A DNA stretch of 64,000 nt, from NCBI RefSeq assembly GCF_029502005.1, contig NZ_JAMQOT010000002.1, forward strand, positions 558,001 to 622,000, written 5' to 3'. Both the position numbers and the translations under genes were made by a program. Source of the stretch: Natrinema salsiterrestre. Lineage in GTDB: Archaea > Halobacteriota > Halobacteria > Halobacteriales > Natrialbaceae. Shown here one piece after another: positions 17,082 through 25,723 of this stretch. How positions within the stretch are numbered: the first letter of the stretch is position 1; each line of letters starts with the position of its first letter. The notes under the pieces are model-generated. The model was not told the origin of the DNA, did no database searches, and saw only the letters and a list, made by a program, of their open reading frames with translations.

Positions 17082-17112
17082 CGTTGATCCTCACTACCTA
17101 TGTCGTTAGCAC

Positions 17113-17124
17113 TTCTATATAACC
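17113..17124 (-). promoter_or_regulatory. TATA box of the thermosome gene
   Basis: The minus strand reads GGTTATATAGAA, preceded by the purine-rich GGGAAAA, and the TATA core lies about 35-40 nt upstream of the ATG at 17079-17081. This predicts a leader of about 10-15 nt. Thermosome genes are usually heat-induced, but no specific heat-shock operator was identified. Confidence 0.65.
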
Positions 17125-17231
17125 TTTTCCCTCCAACCACCGCTCCGTCTTGCGATTGCGTGTGAGAACGACCCACAGGAAGGTGTCGCAAAGAGCCGGT
17201 AGCAAGATATGGCTCGACCCGGAACACCCCG

Positions 17232-18071
17232 ATGGGAATGCTGGAGCTGGAACACGGGTTTCGCGTCGTCGACATCTCGGCGCGGCTCCCGCCGACCGAC
17301 GGCGGTGGGGAAAATCGGGGACCGTCGATTACGGCGGACCGACTCGAGCGGGAGATGCATCAGGCTGGGGTCACGAAATCGGTCGTCTTCCCGCCGTCGG
17401 ATCCGGGGACCGGCTACGTCGCGCCGAACAACGGGGTCGCCAGACGCAGCGTCGACCGACCGTTCGTGGCGTTCGCCCGGATCAACGGGACCCAGACACC
17501 GGGCCGGAACGCGACTGGAAAGCTTCGCAACGCGGTCAGTCGCCGCGAGGAACACCACACGTCGCCGAGCGACGTCGAGAAATACGCGTACGACGACCGG
17601 TTTCACGGGTTCGTTCTCGATCCCGCCGTCGACGGCTATCCGGACGACGATATCCTCACAGCACTCGAAGACGTCGACCTCCCGGTGATCGTTCGCGGCG
17701 GCACCGACGCACCGCCCGAGACGCTCGAAGAGACCCTTCTCGATCGATCCTTCCCCGTTATCGTCGGCCGCTTCGGCGGCCATCCGCTGAATCGGGCGCT
17801 CATGGACGAACTGATCGACCTCCTCGACGACTACGACGACTGCTACCTCGAGACGAGCTTCGTTCGGTACCGCGAACAGCTCGAGCGGGCGCTCATGGAG
17901 CACCCCGATCGCGTCTTCTTCGGCAGCGGCGCGCCCGCCTGCCACCCCAACGTCGCGGTCATGGAGATCCTGACCCTCGACGTGTCGGAGGACCTGCTCC
18001 GGCGCGCGTTCTCGAAGAACGCCTGTCGGGTAGTCGAGGCGCTCACCGTCCACGCGGACCGGCGGATCTGA
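17232..18071 (+). CDS. amidohydrolase-2 fold protein lacking metal ligands
   Basis: The 279-residue protein has the amidohydrolase TIM-barrel order: an N-terminal strand, a GVTKSVVFP strand, FHGFVLDP, a PVIVRGG strand, VIVGRFGG and RVFFGSGAP. In active PF04909-type enzymes these positions read DxHxH, K-L-H-P, H, H-x-GG and GSD. Here they read DISAR (Ser16, Arg18), VLDP (Asp130), R155, R180 and Gly233. Every expected zinc-binding position is replaced, so hydrolysis is unlikely and a binding or structural role is more plausible. A second in-frame ATG at 17238 is a possible start. Confidence 0.75.
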   Translation: MGMLELEHGFRVVDISARLPPTDGGGENRGPSITADRLEREMHQAGVTKSVVFPPSDPGTGYVAPNNGVARRSVDRPFVAFARINGTQTPGRNATGKLRNAVSRREEHHTSPSDVEKYAYDDRFHGFVLDPAVDGYPDDDILTALEDVDLPVIVRGGTDAPPETLEETLLDRSFPVIVGRFGGHPLNRALMDELIDLLDDYDDCYLETSFVRYREQLERALMEHPDRVFFGSGAPACHPNVAVMEILTLDVSEDLLRRAFSKNACRVVEALTVHADRRI

Positions 18072-18239
18072 GGTCGATCGGGCTTCACTGGCGGACCGCG
18101 ACGCAATTCGATTCTCGCCGCCGGGACCGACACGCCTCCGCTCGCGACCGGCGTGTTCGATGCCCTCTCGTCTCCCGCGAAGCTCCCCTCGAGCGGCGGT
18201 CGGCGATCGGTCGGCGGCCGCGACGGCACGTGTTCGGAA

Positions 18240-18392
18240 GAATACTATTGAAGGAATAATATAATCTATATTGACAATATATATCGGTTCGTACGATTCG
18301 AGCCCAATATATACCGAAAACACGTATCTCCAATATCAACAATACCGACAGATCGCTACATTAATCATATTTTATGATCGACGCCCGACTGC
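18240..18392 (+). promoter_or_regulatory. AT-rich control region of gntP
   Basis: These 153 bases before gntP are unusually AT-rich. A near-identical 12-bp motif CAATATATAyCG occurs at 18275 and again at 18305, exactly 30 bp apart, with a shorter CAATATC at 18331. An 8-bp palindrome TCGTACGA lies between the first two. A TATA-like ATATTTTATG is near 18366-18375, close to the ATG at 18393. Helically phased repeats like this suggest regulator binding. The rest of the gap from 18072 shows no gene. Confidence 0.45.
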
Positions 18393-19754
18393 ATGCTCGA
18401 AGGATTTCCACTAGTACTGTTACTCGCCGCGGCGGTGGCCTTTATCATCCTCGCCACGGCGAAACTCGATCTTCACGCGTTTCTCGCATTGCTCCTCGCC
18501 GCGTACCTGACCGGTCTCGCCGCGGGGCTCGACCCCGCCGAAGTCGCGTCGCTCGTGACCGACGGGTTCGGCGGCATTCTCGGCTACATCGGGATCGTAA
18601 TCATCGCCGGGACGATCATCGGCACCTGCCTCGAGCGGTCGGGTGCTGCGATCGTCATCGCGGAGACGATCCTCGATTACGTCGGTGAAGAGTACACGAC
18701 CCAGGTGATGGCGATCACGGGGAGCTTCGTCAGCATTCCCGTGTTCTGTGACTCCGGATTCGTCATCCTCTCGGGACTGAACCGGTCCCTCGCCCAGCGC
18801 TCCGGGCTCTCGCTGTCGACGCTCGGGGTCGCGCTCGCCGGCGGTCTGTACGTCACCCACGTCTTCGTTCCGCCGACGCCCGGTCCGATCGCGGCCGCGG
18901 GGATCATCGGCGCAGACATCGGTCTCGTCATGCTCGCCGGTATCATCGTCAGTATCCCCATCGTCTTCGTCGCCGCGACGTGGGCCGACAAGGTCGCTTC
19001 GAACTATCACATCGATCCGGATCCGGAGATGACGATCGACGAGATCAAAGCCGAGTACGGAACGATGCCCTCCCGTGCGGCCTCCTTTGCGCCGCTGCTC
19101 GTGCCGATCGCGCTCATCGCGCTCGGCTCGATCGCGGCCTACCCCGAAGCCGAGAACCCCGAACTCATCACCGGGACGCTTCAGCGCTGGCTGCTGTTCG
19201 TCGGCGACCCCGCGGTCGCCCTGCTCGTCGGTGCCTTCATCGCCTTCGCGATCGTTCCCGACTTCGATAGCAGCGTTACGGACGAGTGGGTCTCCGACGG
19301 AATCACGAACGCCGCCGTCATCCTCGCCGTGACCGGTGCCGGCGGCGCGTTCGGCGAAGTCCTCTCCGCGCTGCCGCTCGAGAACTTCATCACCGAGACG
19401 CTCGGCGGCCTCGGCATCGGCCTGTTCGCCGCGTTCGTCGTCGCCGCGGCGATGAAATCGGCGCTCGGTTCCTCGACGGTCGCGATCCTGACGACGGCCA
19501 GCCTCATCGCGCCGCTACTCGGTTCGCTCGGTCTGAACACCGAGATCGGTCAGGTGTTCACCGTCCTCGCGATCGGGGCCGGCAGCATGACCGTCAGCCA
19601 CGCCAACGACTCCTACTTCTGGATCATCACGGAGTTCTCCGACATGGAGACCGAGACGGCCTACCAGGCCTGGACCCTCGCGACGCTGGTGCTCGGCGTC
19701 TCGAGCATCCTCTGGATCGTCGTGCTCCGAAACGTCGCCGGAGTCGTCTTCTAA
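18393..19754 (+). CDS. GntP-family permease (probable glycerate/gluconate uptake)
   Basis: The 453-residue integral membrane protein has about 12-14 helices and typical GntP segments such as SIPVFCDSGFVILSGL, HVFVPPTPGPIAAAG and GAGSMTVSHANDSYFWI. The family takes up gluconate or related sugar acids by proton symport. It overlaps tail-to-tail by 4 bp with a glycerate 2-kinase gene, which makes D-glycerate a likely substrate (inference from context). It has its own AT-rich promoter region with phased repeats. Confidence 0.9.
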   Translation: MLEGFPLVLLLAAAVAFIILATAKLDLHAFLALLLAAYLTGLAAGLDPAEVASLVTDGFGGILGYIGIVIIAGTIIGTCLERSGAAIVIAETILDYVGEEYTTQVMAITGSFVSIPVFCDSGFVILSGLNRSLAQRSGLSLSTLGVALAGGLYVTHVFVPPTPGPIAAAGIIGADIGLVMLAGIIVSIPIVFVAATWADKVASNYHIDPDPEMTIDEIKAEYGTMPSRAASFAPLLVPIALIALGSIAAYPEAENPELITGTLQRWLLFVGDPAVALLVGAFIAFAIVPDFDSSVTDEWVSDGITNAAVILAVTGAGGAFGEVLSALPLENFITETLGGLGIGLFAAFVVAAAMKSALGSSTVAILTTASLIAPLLGSLGLNTEIGQVFTVLAIGAGSMTVSHANDSYFWIITEFSDMETETAYQAWTLATLVLGVSSILWIVVLRNVAGVVF

Positions 19755-21082
19755 CGAACGACCAGCACTCGCAGGTCGTTCAGATTCGTCCCGGTCGGTC
19801 CCGTGACTACCAGGCCGTCTCGGGACTCGAGATACGGATAGACGTCGTTGTCGGCGAGGGCCGCACGCGCCGCATCGGCGTCTTCGACGGTCGTCCAGTC
19901 GGCCACCCCGCCGGCCGCGTCGGTCGCACCGTCGATGCCGTCGGTATCGACCGCGGCGACGGTAATCCCGACGTCCTGTCCGCTCCCGAGCTCGAGCGCC
20001 GCGCTCGTCGCGAACTCCTGGTTCGGCCCGCCCGTCCCGTCGCCCCGGACCGTGACCGTCGTCTCGCCGCCCGAGAGGATCACGGCCGGCGGTTCGACCG
20101 GCGTGCCCGTCGCTCTGCTCTCCTCCGCGATGGCGACGTGAGTAGTGGCCGCGTCGCGGGCCTCGCCGCGAACGCGCGAGGAGAGCACGAGCGTCTCGTA
20201 GCCGCGCCCGGCCGCCGCGCCGCGAGCCGCCTCGAGCACCGTCATCCCGTCGGCGACGACGTGATTCGAGACGGACTCGAACGCCGGATCGTCGGCTTCC
20301 GGCGTCTCGGCGATCTCGCCGGCTGCGCCTCGCTCGAGACGGTCCACGACGGCGTCCGGCGCGTCGATCTCGTACCGCTCGAGGACTGCGAGCGCGTCGT
20401 CGAAGGTCGACTCGTCGGGCGCGACGGGTCCGCTGGCGATCACGCTCAGGTCGTTCCCCACGACGTCGCTCAGGATCAACGAGGCGACCGTCGCGGGGGC
20501 TACACGGCGCGCCAGCCGGCCGCCTTTCAGCGCCGAGAGGTGTTTGCGGACCGCGTTGATCTCGTGGATGTCGGCCCCGCTCGCGAGTAGGGCATCGGTG
20601 GTCGACTGGAGGTCCGCGAGGGAGACGTCGCCCGCGGGCGCGGCCATGAGCGCGCTACCGCCGCCGGTGATCGCCGCGAGGACGAGCGTGTCTTCGGTCG
20701 CCGTCTCGGCCGCCTCGAGCAGCGCTCGCGTTCCCTCGACGCCGCGCTCGCTCGGGACCGGGTGATCGCCCTCACGGACAGTCACACGTTCCGTTTCGAC
20801 GGGGTCGTCCGTGACCACGATTCCGCGATCGATCCGGTCGCCCAGGACCGTCTCGAGGGCCACGGCGACGTGTGCTGCGGCGTTGCCACCGCCGAGGACG
20901 ACGATCTCCTCGTACTCGCGAAGGTCGTACGTCGCGTCGCCGACTCGGAGGGTGTCACCGTCGAGCGTCACGGCGTCTCGGACGACCGTCCGGGGATGGC
21001 CGGCCTCGATACCAGCCTCAATACACTCGAGCGCGACGTCGCGGGCCTCGGTCGACGCGAGGCGATCGCGATCCTCGATCAC
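19751..21082 (-). CDS. glycerate 2-kinase (MOFRL/DUF4147 type)
   Basis: The 443-residue enzyme starts at a GTG (21080-21082). It contains the glycine-rich VVLGGGNAAAHVA, ITGGGSALM, NAVRKHLSALKGGRLA, SDVVGNDLSVIASGP and the C-terminal GPTGTNLNDL of the MOFRL fold. These kinases convert D-glycerate to 2-phosphoglycerate, feeding it into glycolysis. The family's usual GKA lysine in the first loop reads GNA here; I do not know whether this is a lineage variant. It is convergent with the GntP permease gene, with stop codons overlapping. Confidence 0.9.
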   Translation of the reverse strand: MIEDRDRLASTEARDVALECIEAGIEAGHPRTVVRDAVTLDGDTLRVGDATYDLREYEEIVVLGGGNAAAHVAVALETVLGDRIDRGIVVTDDPVETERVTVREGDHPVPSERGVEGTRALLEAAETATEDTLVLAAITGGGSALMAAPAGDVSLADLQSTTDALLASGADIHEINAVRKHLSALKGGRLARRVAPATVASLILSDVVGNDLSVIASGPVAPDESTFDDALAVLERYEIDAPDAVVDRLERGAAGEIAETPEADDPAFESVSNHVVADGMTVLEAARGAAAGRGYETLVLSSRVRGEARDAATTHVAIAEESRATGTPVEPPAVILSGGETTVTVRGDGTGGPNQEFATSAALELGSGQDVGITVAAVDTDGIDGATDAAGGVADWTTVEDADAARAALADNDVYPYLESRDGLVVTGPTGTNLNDLRVLVVR

Positions 21083-21280
21083 GTGCGATCACCCGCTGTT
21101 GCTCCTGAGAGGGGACTGAAACGAGCGTTCGAGACTGTGATTCGACGGCGTGATCTCGTCTCCTTCATAAACGAGCGGTCTTCCGGGAAACGCTAAAACT
21201 AGCGGATTCGGTGTGGGGATCCCATCGCGTCCCCGCGACACAGCGCGGGCCACCGCCGTGAGTCACCGTCGGTTGCGAGC
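21083..21280. other. intergenic region left of the tandem repeat
   Basis: These 198 bases lie between the glycerate kinase start and the first repeat unit. A TTTATG sequence on the minus strand at 21162-21171 may be part of the kinase promoter. A small inverted repeat, CGCTA/TAGCG, flanks AAAAC at 21191-21205. No coding frame is convincing. Confidence 0.35.
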
Positions 21281-21652
21281 TCAGTCGTGCTTGAACGACC
21301 GCTGTCCCGTAAACGCCATCGCGGCATCGACCTTTTTCTCGTCGGGTTCGCTCGCTCCGCTCGCTCGCCCTCCTCGAAAAATCTCGACCAAAAAACCGCT
21401 CGCTCACTCCGTTCGCTCACGGCCGTTCCACTCTCGCCCTCGAGTTCAGTCGTGCTTGAACGACCGCTGTCCCGTAAACGCCATCGCGGCATCGACCTTT
21501 TTCTCGTCGGGTTCGCTCGCTCCGCTCACTCACCCTCCTCGAAAAATCTCGACCAAAAAACCGCTCGCTCACTCCGTTCGCTCACGGCCGTTCCACTCTC
21601 GCCCTCGAGTTCAGTCGTGCTTGAACGACCGCTGTCCCGTAAACGCCATCGC
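21281..21652 (-). repeat. 165-bp tandem repeat (2.25 copies) carrying the 3' end of the purine gene
   Basis: Units start at 21281 and 21446, with a 42-bp partial third copy at 21611-21652 that is the genuine end of the purN-AICAR transformylase gene. The two full units differ at only two bases. Each begins (minus-strand reading) with the last 13-14 codons and the TGA of that gene (TGQRSFKHD-stop). About 123 bp follow, with the haloarchaeal motif GAGCGAACGGAGTGAGCG and a poly-T tract on the minus strand (GCGGTTTTTTGG). The period is 55 codons exactly. The poly-T tract may act as a terminator after each copied gene end. Confidence 0.85.
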
Positions 21653-23248
21653 CATCCCGTGTTCGTCCGCGGCCTCGATCACGTCCTCGTCGTTGACCGA
21701 GCCGCCGGGCTGGATGACCGCCTCGATGCCGGCCTCGGCGGCCTCCTCGATGCCGTCCGGGAACGGGAAGAACGCGTCCGACGCCATCACGGCACCCTGC
21801 GAGCCCTTCCCCTCGGCGTGCTCGTCGGCCTTCATCGCTGCGAGGCGGACTGCATCCACGCGGGAAACCTGCCCCATCCCGATACCGACTGTCTCGGTGC
21901 CGTCCGCGAAGAGAATCCCGTTGGACTTGACGTGTTTGAGCGTCTGCCACGCGAAGACCATCGTCTCGAGTTCCTCGTCGGTCGGCTCGCGCTCGGTGAC
22001 GACCTCGAGGTCGTCGACCGAGATCGACTGGAGGTCGCGCTCCTGCACCAGTCGGCCGCCGACGAGCGGCTTCTCGGTGAACCGTTCCGTCTGTTCTCCC
22101 AGCTCGCCCACGTCCAGCACGCGCAGGTTGTCCTTCTCGAAGAGGACCTCGAGCGCGTCGTCGGTGTAGCCGGGCGCGACGACGACTTCCTTGAACGAGT
22201 CGATGATCCCCTCGGCGGTCGCGGCGTCGCACTCGCGATTGAGGGCGACGATGCCGCCGAATGCGCTCATCGGGTCCGTCGAGAGGGCCTTCTCGTAGGC
22301 CTCGGACAGCGAATCGGCGGTCGCACAGCCCGCGGGGTTGGTGTGTTTGATGACCGCCGCCGCGGGCTCGTCGAACTCCTTGATCAGGTTGAGCGCGCCG
22401 TCGGCGTCGTTGTAGTTGTTGTACGACAGCGCCTTCGCGCCCTCGTTCAACTGGTCGGCGTGGACGACGCTGGCCTCGTCACAGGTGTAGTCGGTGTAGA
22501 CCGCGGCGTCCTGATGGGGATTCTCCCCGTAGCGCAGCGTATCTGCGCGGTCGTCGGAGACCAGCCGTCGCGCCGGCAAGCCGTCGTGGTCGTCCCCCTC
22601 GGCGGTCGCCACGTCGGCGTCGACGGTGACGTCGCCCGACTCGAGATCCACGTCCATCGCACCCTCCGCGAACCACTTTACCGCGCGCGGATAGGCGCGG
22701 AACTCGCACTCGTAGAGGACTCGCTCCTTGAGAGTCTCCTCGTCGTCGCCCTCGTAGACCGGGATCGGCTCCTGCGTGACGATCGGCCCGGCGTCGACCT
22801 CGCTCTCGACGACCTCGCCGTTCTCGTCCGTCGCGTCCGTGACGACGTGGACCGTACAGCCCGTCACCGAGACGCCGGCCTCGAGCGCGTCGCCCCAGGC
22901 GTCCATCCCGGGGAACGACGGCAGTAGCGCGGGGTGGACGTTCAGCGTCGTCGGCGCCTCCTCGAGGAAGGTGTCCGAGAGGATCCGCATGTAGCCGTCC
23001 AGACAGACGAGATCGAACTCGTAGTCCGAGAGGGCCTCGAGCACCCGTTCCTCGTGCTCGCGGCGGCTCAGCTCGTCCGCGAGCGGGACGACTTCCGTGG
23101 GAATCCCGCGCTCGGCCGCGGCCTCGAGCACCGGCGCGTCAGCGTCGGTCGCGAGGATCACGCCGAACTCGGCTCCGCCCGGCTCTCGGTCGGCGATGTT
23201 CAACAGGTTGCGCCCTCGGTTGCCGGCCATCCCGGCGATTCGCGTCAT
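21611..23248 (-). CDS. purH: fused PurN GAR formyltransferase - AICAR formyltransferase
   Basis: The start is ATG 23246-23248 (MTRIAGMAGNRGRNLLNIAD); the open frame upstream lacks family similarity. Residues 1-200 are a PurN-like glycinamide ribonucleotide transformylase with LNVHPALLPSFPG (Asn103, His105) and VDAGPIVTQ (Asp152). Residues 235-545 are the AICAR transformylase half of PurH (LRYGENPHQ, IKHTNPAGCA, PTDEELETMVFAW). The IMP cyclohydrolase domain of bacterial PurH is absent. Both halves use formyl-tetrahydrofolate, so one protein performs purine steps 3 and 9. The promoter region is shared with divergent purB. The 3' end is copied in the adjacent tandem repeat. Confidence 0.88.
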   Translation of the reverse strand: MTRIAGMAGNRGRNLLNIADREPGGAEFGVILATDADAPVLEAAAERGIPTEVVPLADELSRREHEERVLEALSDYEFDLVCLDGYMRILSDTFLEEAPTTLNVHPALLPSFPGMDAWGDALEAGVSVTGCTVHVVTDATDENGEVVESEVDAGPIVTQEPIPVYEGDDEETLKERVLYECEFRAYPRAVKWFAEGAMDVDLESGDVTVDADVATAEGDDHDGLPARRLVSDDRADTLRYGENPHQDAAVYTDYTCDEASVVHADQLNEGAKALSYNNYNDADGALNLIKEFDEPAAAVIKHTNPAGCATADSLSEAYEKALSTDPMSAFGGIVALNRECDAATAEGIIDSFKEVVVAPGYTDDALEVLFEKDNLRVLDVGELGEQTERFTEKPLVGGRLVQERDLQSISVDDLEVVTEREPTDEELETMVFAWQTLKHVKSNGILFADGTETVGIGMGQVSRVDAVRLAAMKADEHAEGKGSQGAVMASDAFFPFPDGIEEAAEAGIEAVIQPGGSVNDEDVIEAADEHGMAMAFTGQRSFKHD

Positions 23249-23424
23249 GGTCGTACGCCCGCCCGCGAACGGCAAAGTGGTTGCGGTCTCGACGGGCGAT
23301 GTATCCACGTCCGTGTATCAATCAGGCGGTATTCGAGAGCTGTTTCTGCGAGGTATGCACGCTCGTGGCATCGGACGCCGCGGGTTTCGACACGCTTTTG
23401 CGACACGCTCGACCAACGCTCGGT

Positions 23425-24810
23425 ATGACAGAGACCGACGCCCTGTACGCCGTCTCGCCGCTGGACGGCCGGTACGACGGCCGGACGGCACCGCTGTCGC
23501 CGTACGCGAGCGAGGCCGCGCTCATGCGCGCCCGCGTTCGCGTCGAAGTCGAGTACCTCATCGCGCTGGCCGAGCTCGAGGCGACGCCCCTCGAGCTCTC
23601 CCTCGAGGAGCGCGAACACCTTCGCGGGCTCTACACCAATTTCGCCGAGGAGGACGCCCGCCTGATCAAGACGCTCGAGACGGAGGGCTACGAGGAGTTC
23701 GAGGCGACGAACCACGACGTGAAGGCCGTCGAGTACTTCGTCCGGCACCGGCTGCCCGGCGACAGCGACGCCTCCGCCTGGATCCACTTCGGCCTGACCA
23801 GCGAGGACGTGAACAACCTCGCCCACCGGCTGCTCGTCCGGGATGCGGTCGACGAGGTGCTCCTGCCGACGCTGTACGACGTGCGGGAGACGCTCGCCGG
23901 GATGGCCCGGGACTACCGCAACCTCCCGATGCTGGCCCGCACGCACGGCCAGCCCGCCACGCCGACGACCTTCGGCAAGGAGATGGCCGTCTACGCCGCG
24001 CGGCTCGGCAGAGCGACCGGCCGCATCCGGCAGGCGACGGACGATCTCAGCGGCAAGCTCGGCGGCGCGTCGGGAACCTACGCGGCCCACGTCGCCGCCT
24101 ACCCCGACGTCGACTGGCAGGCGTTCGCACGGGACTTCGTCACGGGGCTGGGTCTCGAGTTCGAACCGCTGACGACGCAGGTCAACCCCTGTGACGACCT
24201 CGCGGCGCTGTTCGATGCGTTCCGCGGGGCGAACACCGTCCTGCTCGACCTGGACCTCGACATGTGGCTCTACGTCTCCGATCGCTATCTGGGCCAGGAG
24301 GCCGTCGAGGGCGAAACCGGCTCGTCGACGATGCCCCACAAGGTCAACCCGATCGACTTCGAGAACAGCGAGGGCAACCTCTCGAAGGCGAATTCGGATC
24401 TCACCTTCCTCGCCGACTACGTCACCACCTCCCGGCTCCAGCGGGACCTCTCGGACTCGACCGTCAAGCGCAACATCGGCGGCGCGTTCGCCCACTGCCT
24501 GCTCGCCTACGGCAAGACCGCGTCGGGCCTCTCGAAGGTCGTCCCCAACGAACGGGTCATGCGCGATGACCTCGAGGACACCCCCGAGATCATCGGGGAG
24601 GCGGTCCAGACCATCCTCCGGCGCGAGGGACAGGCCGACGCCTACGAGCGCGTCAAGGCCGTGACCCGCGGGAAAGACGTCACGCTCGCGGACTTCCGCG
24701 AGATGTTCGACGACCTCGACGTCGACGAGGACGTCCGCGAGGAACTGCACGCGCTGACGCCGACGGGCTACACCGGCGTCGCGAGCGAGCTGGTCGACGA
24801 CCTCGAGTAG
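23425..24810 (+). CDS. purB: adenylosuccinate lyase
   Basis: The start is ATG 23425 (MTETDALYAVSPLDGRYDG), the normal family start; the open frame upstream is ignored. The 461-residue enzyme has THGQPATPTTFGKEM with His174 and the superfamily signature GSSTMPHKVNPIDFENSE at 299-316, with the catalytic serine. It cleaves SAICAR to AICAR and adenylosuccinate to AMP. It is divergent from the purN-AICAR transformylase gene with 176 nt between starts, so two purine steps are probably co-regulated. The AICAR it produces is the substrate of its neighbour. Confidence 0.95.
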   Translation: MTETDALYAVSPLDGRYDGRTAPLSPYASEAALMRARVRVEVEYLIALAELEATPLELSLEEREHLRGLYTNFAEEDARLIKTLETEGYEEFEATNHDVKAVEYFVRHRLPGDSDASAWIHFGLTSEDVNNLAHRLLVRDAVDEVLLPTLYDVRETLAGMARDYRNLPMLARTHGQPATPTTFGKEMAVYAARLGRATGRIRQATDDLSGKLGGASGTYAAHVAAYPDVDWQAFARDFVTGLGLEFEPLTTQVNPCDDLAALFDAFRGANTVLLDLDLDMWLYVSDRYLGQEAVEGETGSSTMPHKVNPIDFENSEGNLSKANSDLTFLADYVTTSRLQRDLSDSTVKRNIGGAFAHCLLAYGKTASGLSKVVPNERVMRDDLEDTPEIIGEAVQTILRREGQADAYERVKAVTRGKDVTLADFREMFDDLDVDEDVREELHALTPTGYTGVASELVDDLE

Positions 24811-24884
24811 GCGACGGCCGCGGCGATCGACGGCGACCCCGACGTGTCAGTACCTATTTTTGTCCCTCGCGACAACGTGAGTTC

Positions 24885-25664
24885 GTGTCCTCGAGACGAC
24901 GGAGCAGCCGGGTTGGAGCGCGACTCAAACGCGGTGGCCGAGCGGTCGGGCTCTGCCTCGCGATCGGGCTTCTGGGCTACTTCAGCGGGATGGCCGCGGG
25001 AACGGGGGCGGTCGGTCACCTCTCCGTCCTGGGGTACAGCACGGAAACCGTCGACGAGATCGGGCTCTCGGTGGCGTTCAACGTCGTCGGTGCCGGCGGG
25101 ACGGCGCTCTCCTACCTGATCATTCGCCGGAACGGCTTCGATCGGGCGTTCGCCGTCGATTTCCTCCGGATTCGGCGGCCGAACTGGTGGGACCTCGCCT
25201 GGATCTTCCTCGGACTCGTCGGGGCGTTCGTCGTTCTCGTCGGCTACCAGCAAATCGTCGACCTGATCGAACCGCTCGGGGGGAGCGAGGGGACGACACA
25301 CTCCGGGATCGAGGCGGGTCGGGAGTATCCCGCCCTGTTGCTCCTGGGGATTCCGCTCGCGCTGCTGTTGACCGGTCCCGGCGAGGAGCTCCTGTTCAGG
25401 GGCGTCCTCCAGTCGCGGCTCAAAGAGACGTTTCCGACGGTCGTCGCGGTCGGACTCACCGGCCTCGTCTTCGGCGCGATCCACCTGCCCGTGTACGCGG
25501 GCACCGAACCGAGTGCCGTGATCGTGAGTCTCGGCACGGTGACGACGCTGGGGCTGTATTTCGGCACGCTCTACGAACTCAGCGGCACTCTCGTCGTCCC
25601 CGCGCTGATCCACGGCTGCTTCAACGCGACCGTCTATCTCACCAACTACCTGACGTACGCCTGA
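24885..25664 (+). CDS. CPBP-family intramembrane glutamic protease (second copy)
   Basis: This 259-residue protein from GTG 24885 has a basic N-terminus (RRRSSRVGARLKRGGR), about eight membrane helices and the catalytic motifs EELLFRG (Glu167/168), FGAIH (His200) and HGCFNA (His243). A TATA-like CTATTTTTG about 30 nt upstream supports this start. Members cleave prenylated or signal peptides or act in bacteriocin self-immunity; the substrate here is unknown. It lies 74 nt after purB on the same strand but probably has its own promoter. Confidence 0.82.
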   Translation: MSSRRRSSRVGARLKRGGRAVGLCLAIGLLGYFSGMAAGTGAVGHLSVLGYSTETVDEIGLSVAFNVVGAGGTALSYLIIRRNGFDRAFAVDFLRIRRPNWWDLAWIFLGLVGAFVVLVGYQQIVDLIEPLGGSEGTTHSGIEAGREYPALLLLGIPLALLLTGPGEELLFRGVLQSRLKETFPTVVAVGLTGLVFGAIHLPVYAGTEPSAVIVSLGTVTTLGLYFGTLYELSGTLVVPALIHGCFNATVYLTNYLTYA

Positions 25665-25723
25665 CCGTCGGCCGGGGTCATCGGCGCGTGGCTCCCGAAC
25701 GGCGGCCGCTCGCGGAACTCCTA

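Noticed and set aside
21199-21492. 97-residue minus-strand frame in the tandem repeat
   Set aside because: It repeats the same peptide because of the 165-bp unit and lacks a promoter or start context. I treat it as a by-product of the repeat, though a short transcript cannot be excluded.
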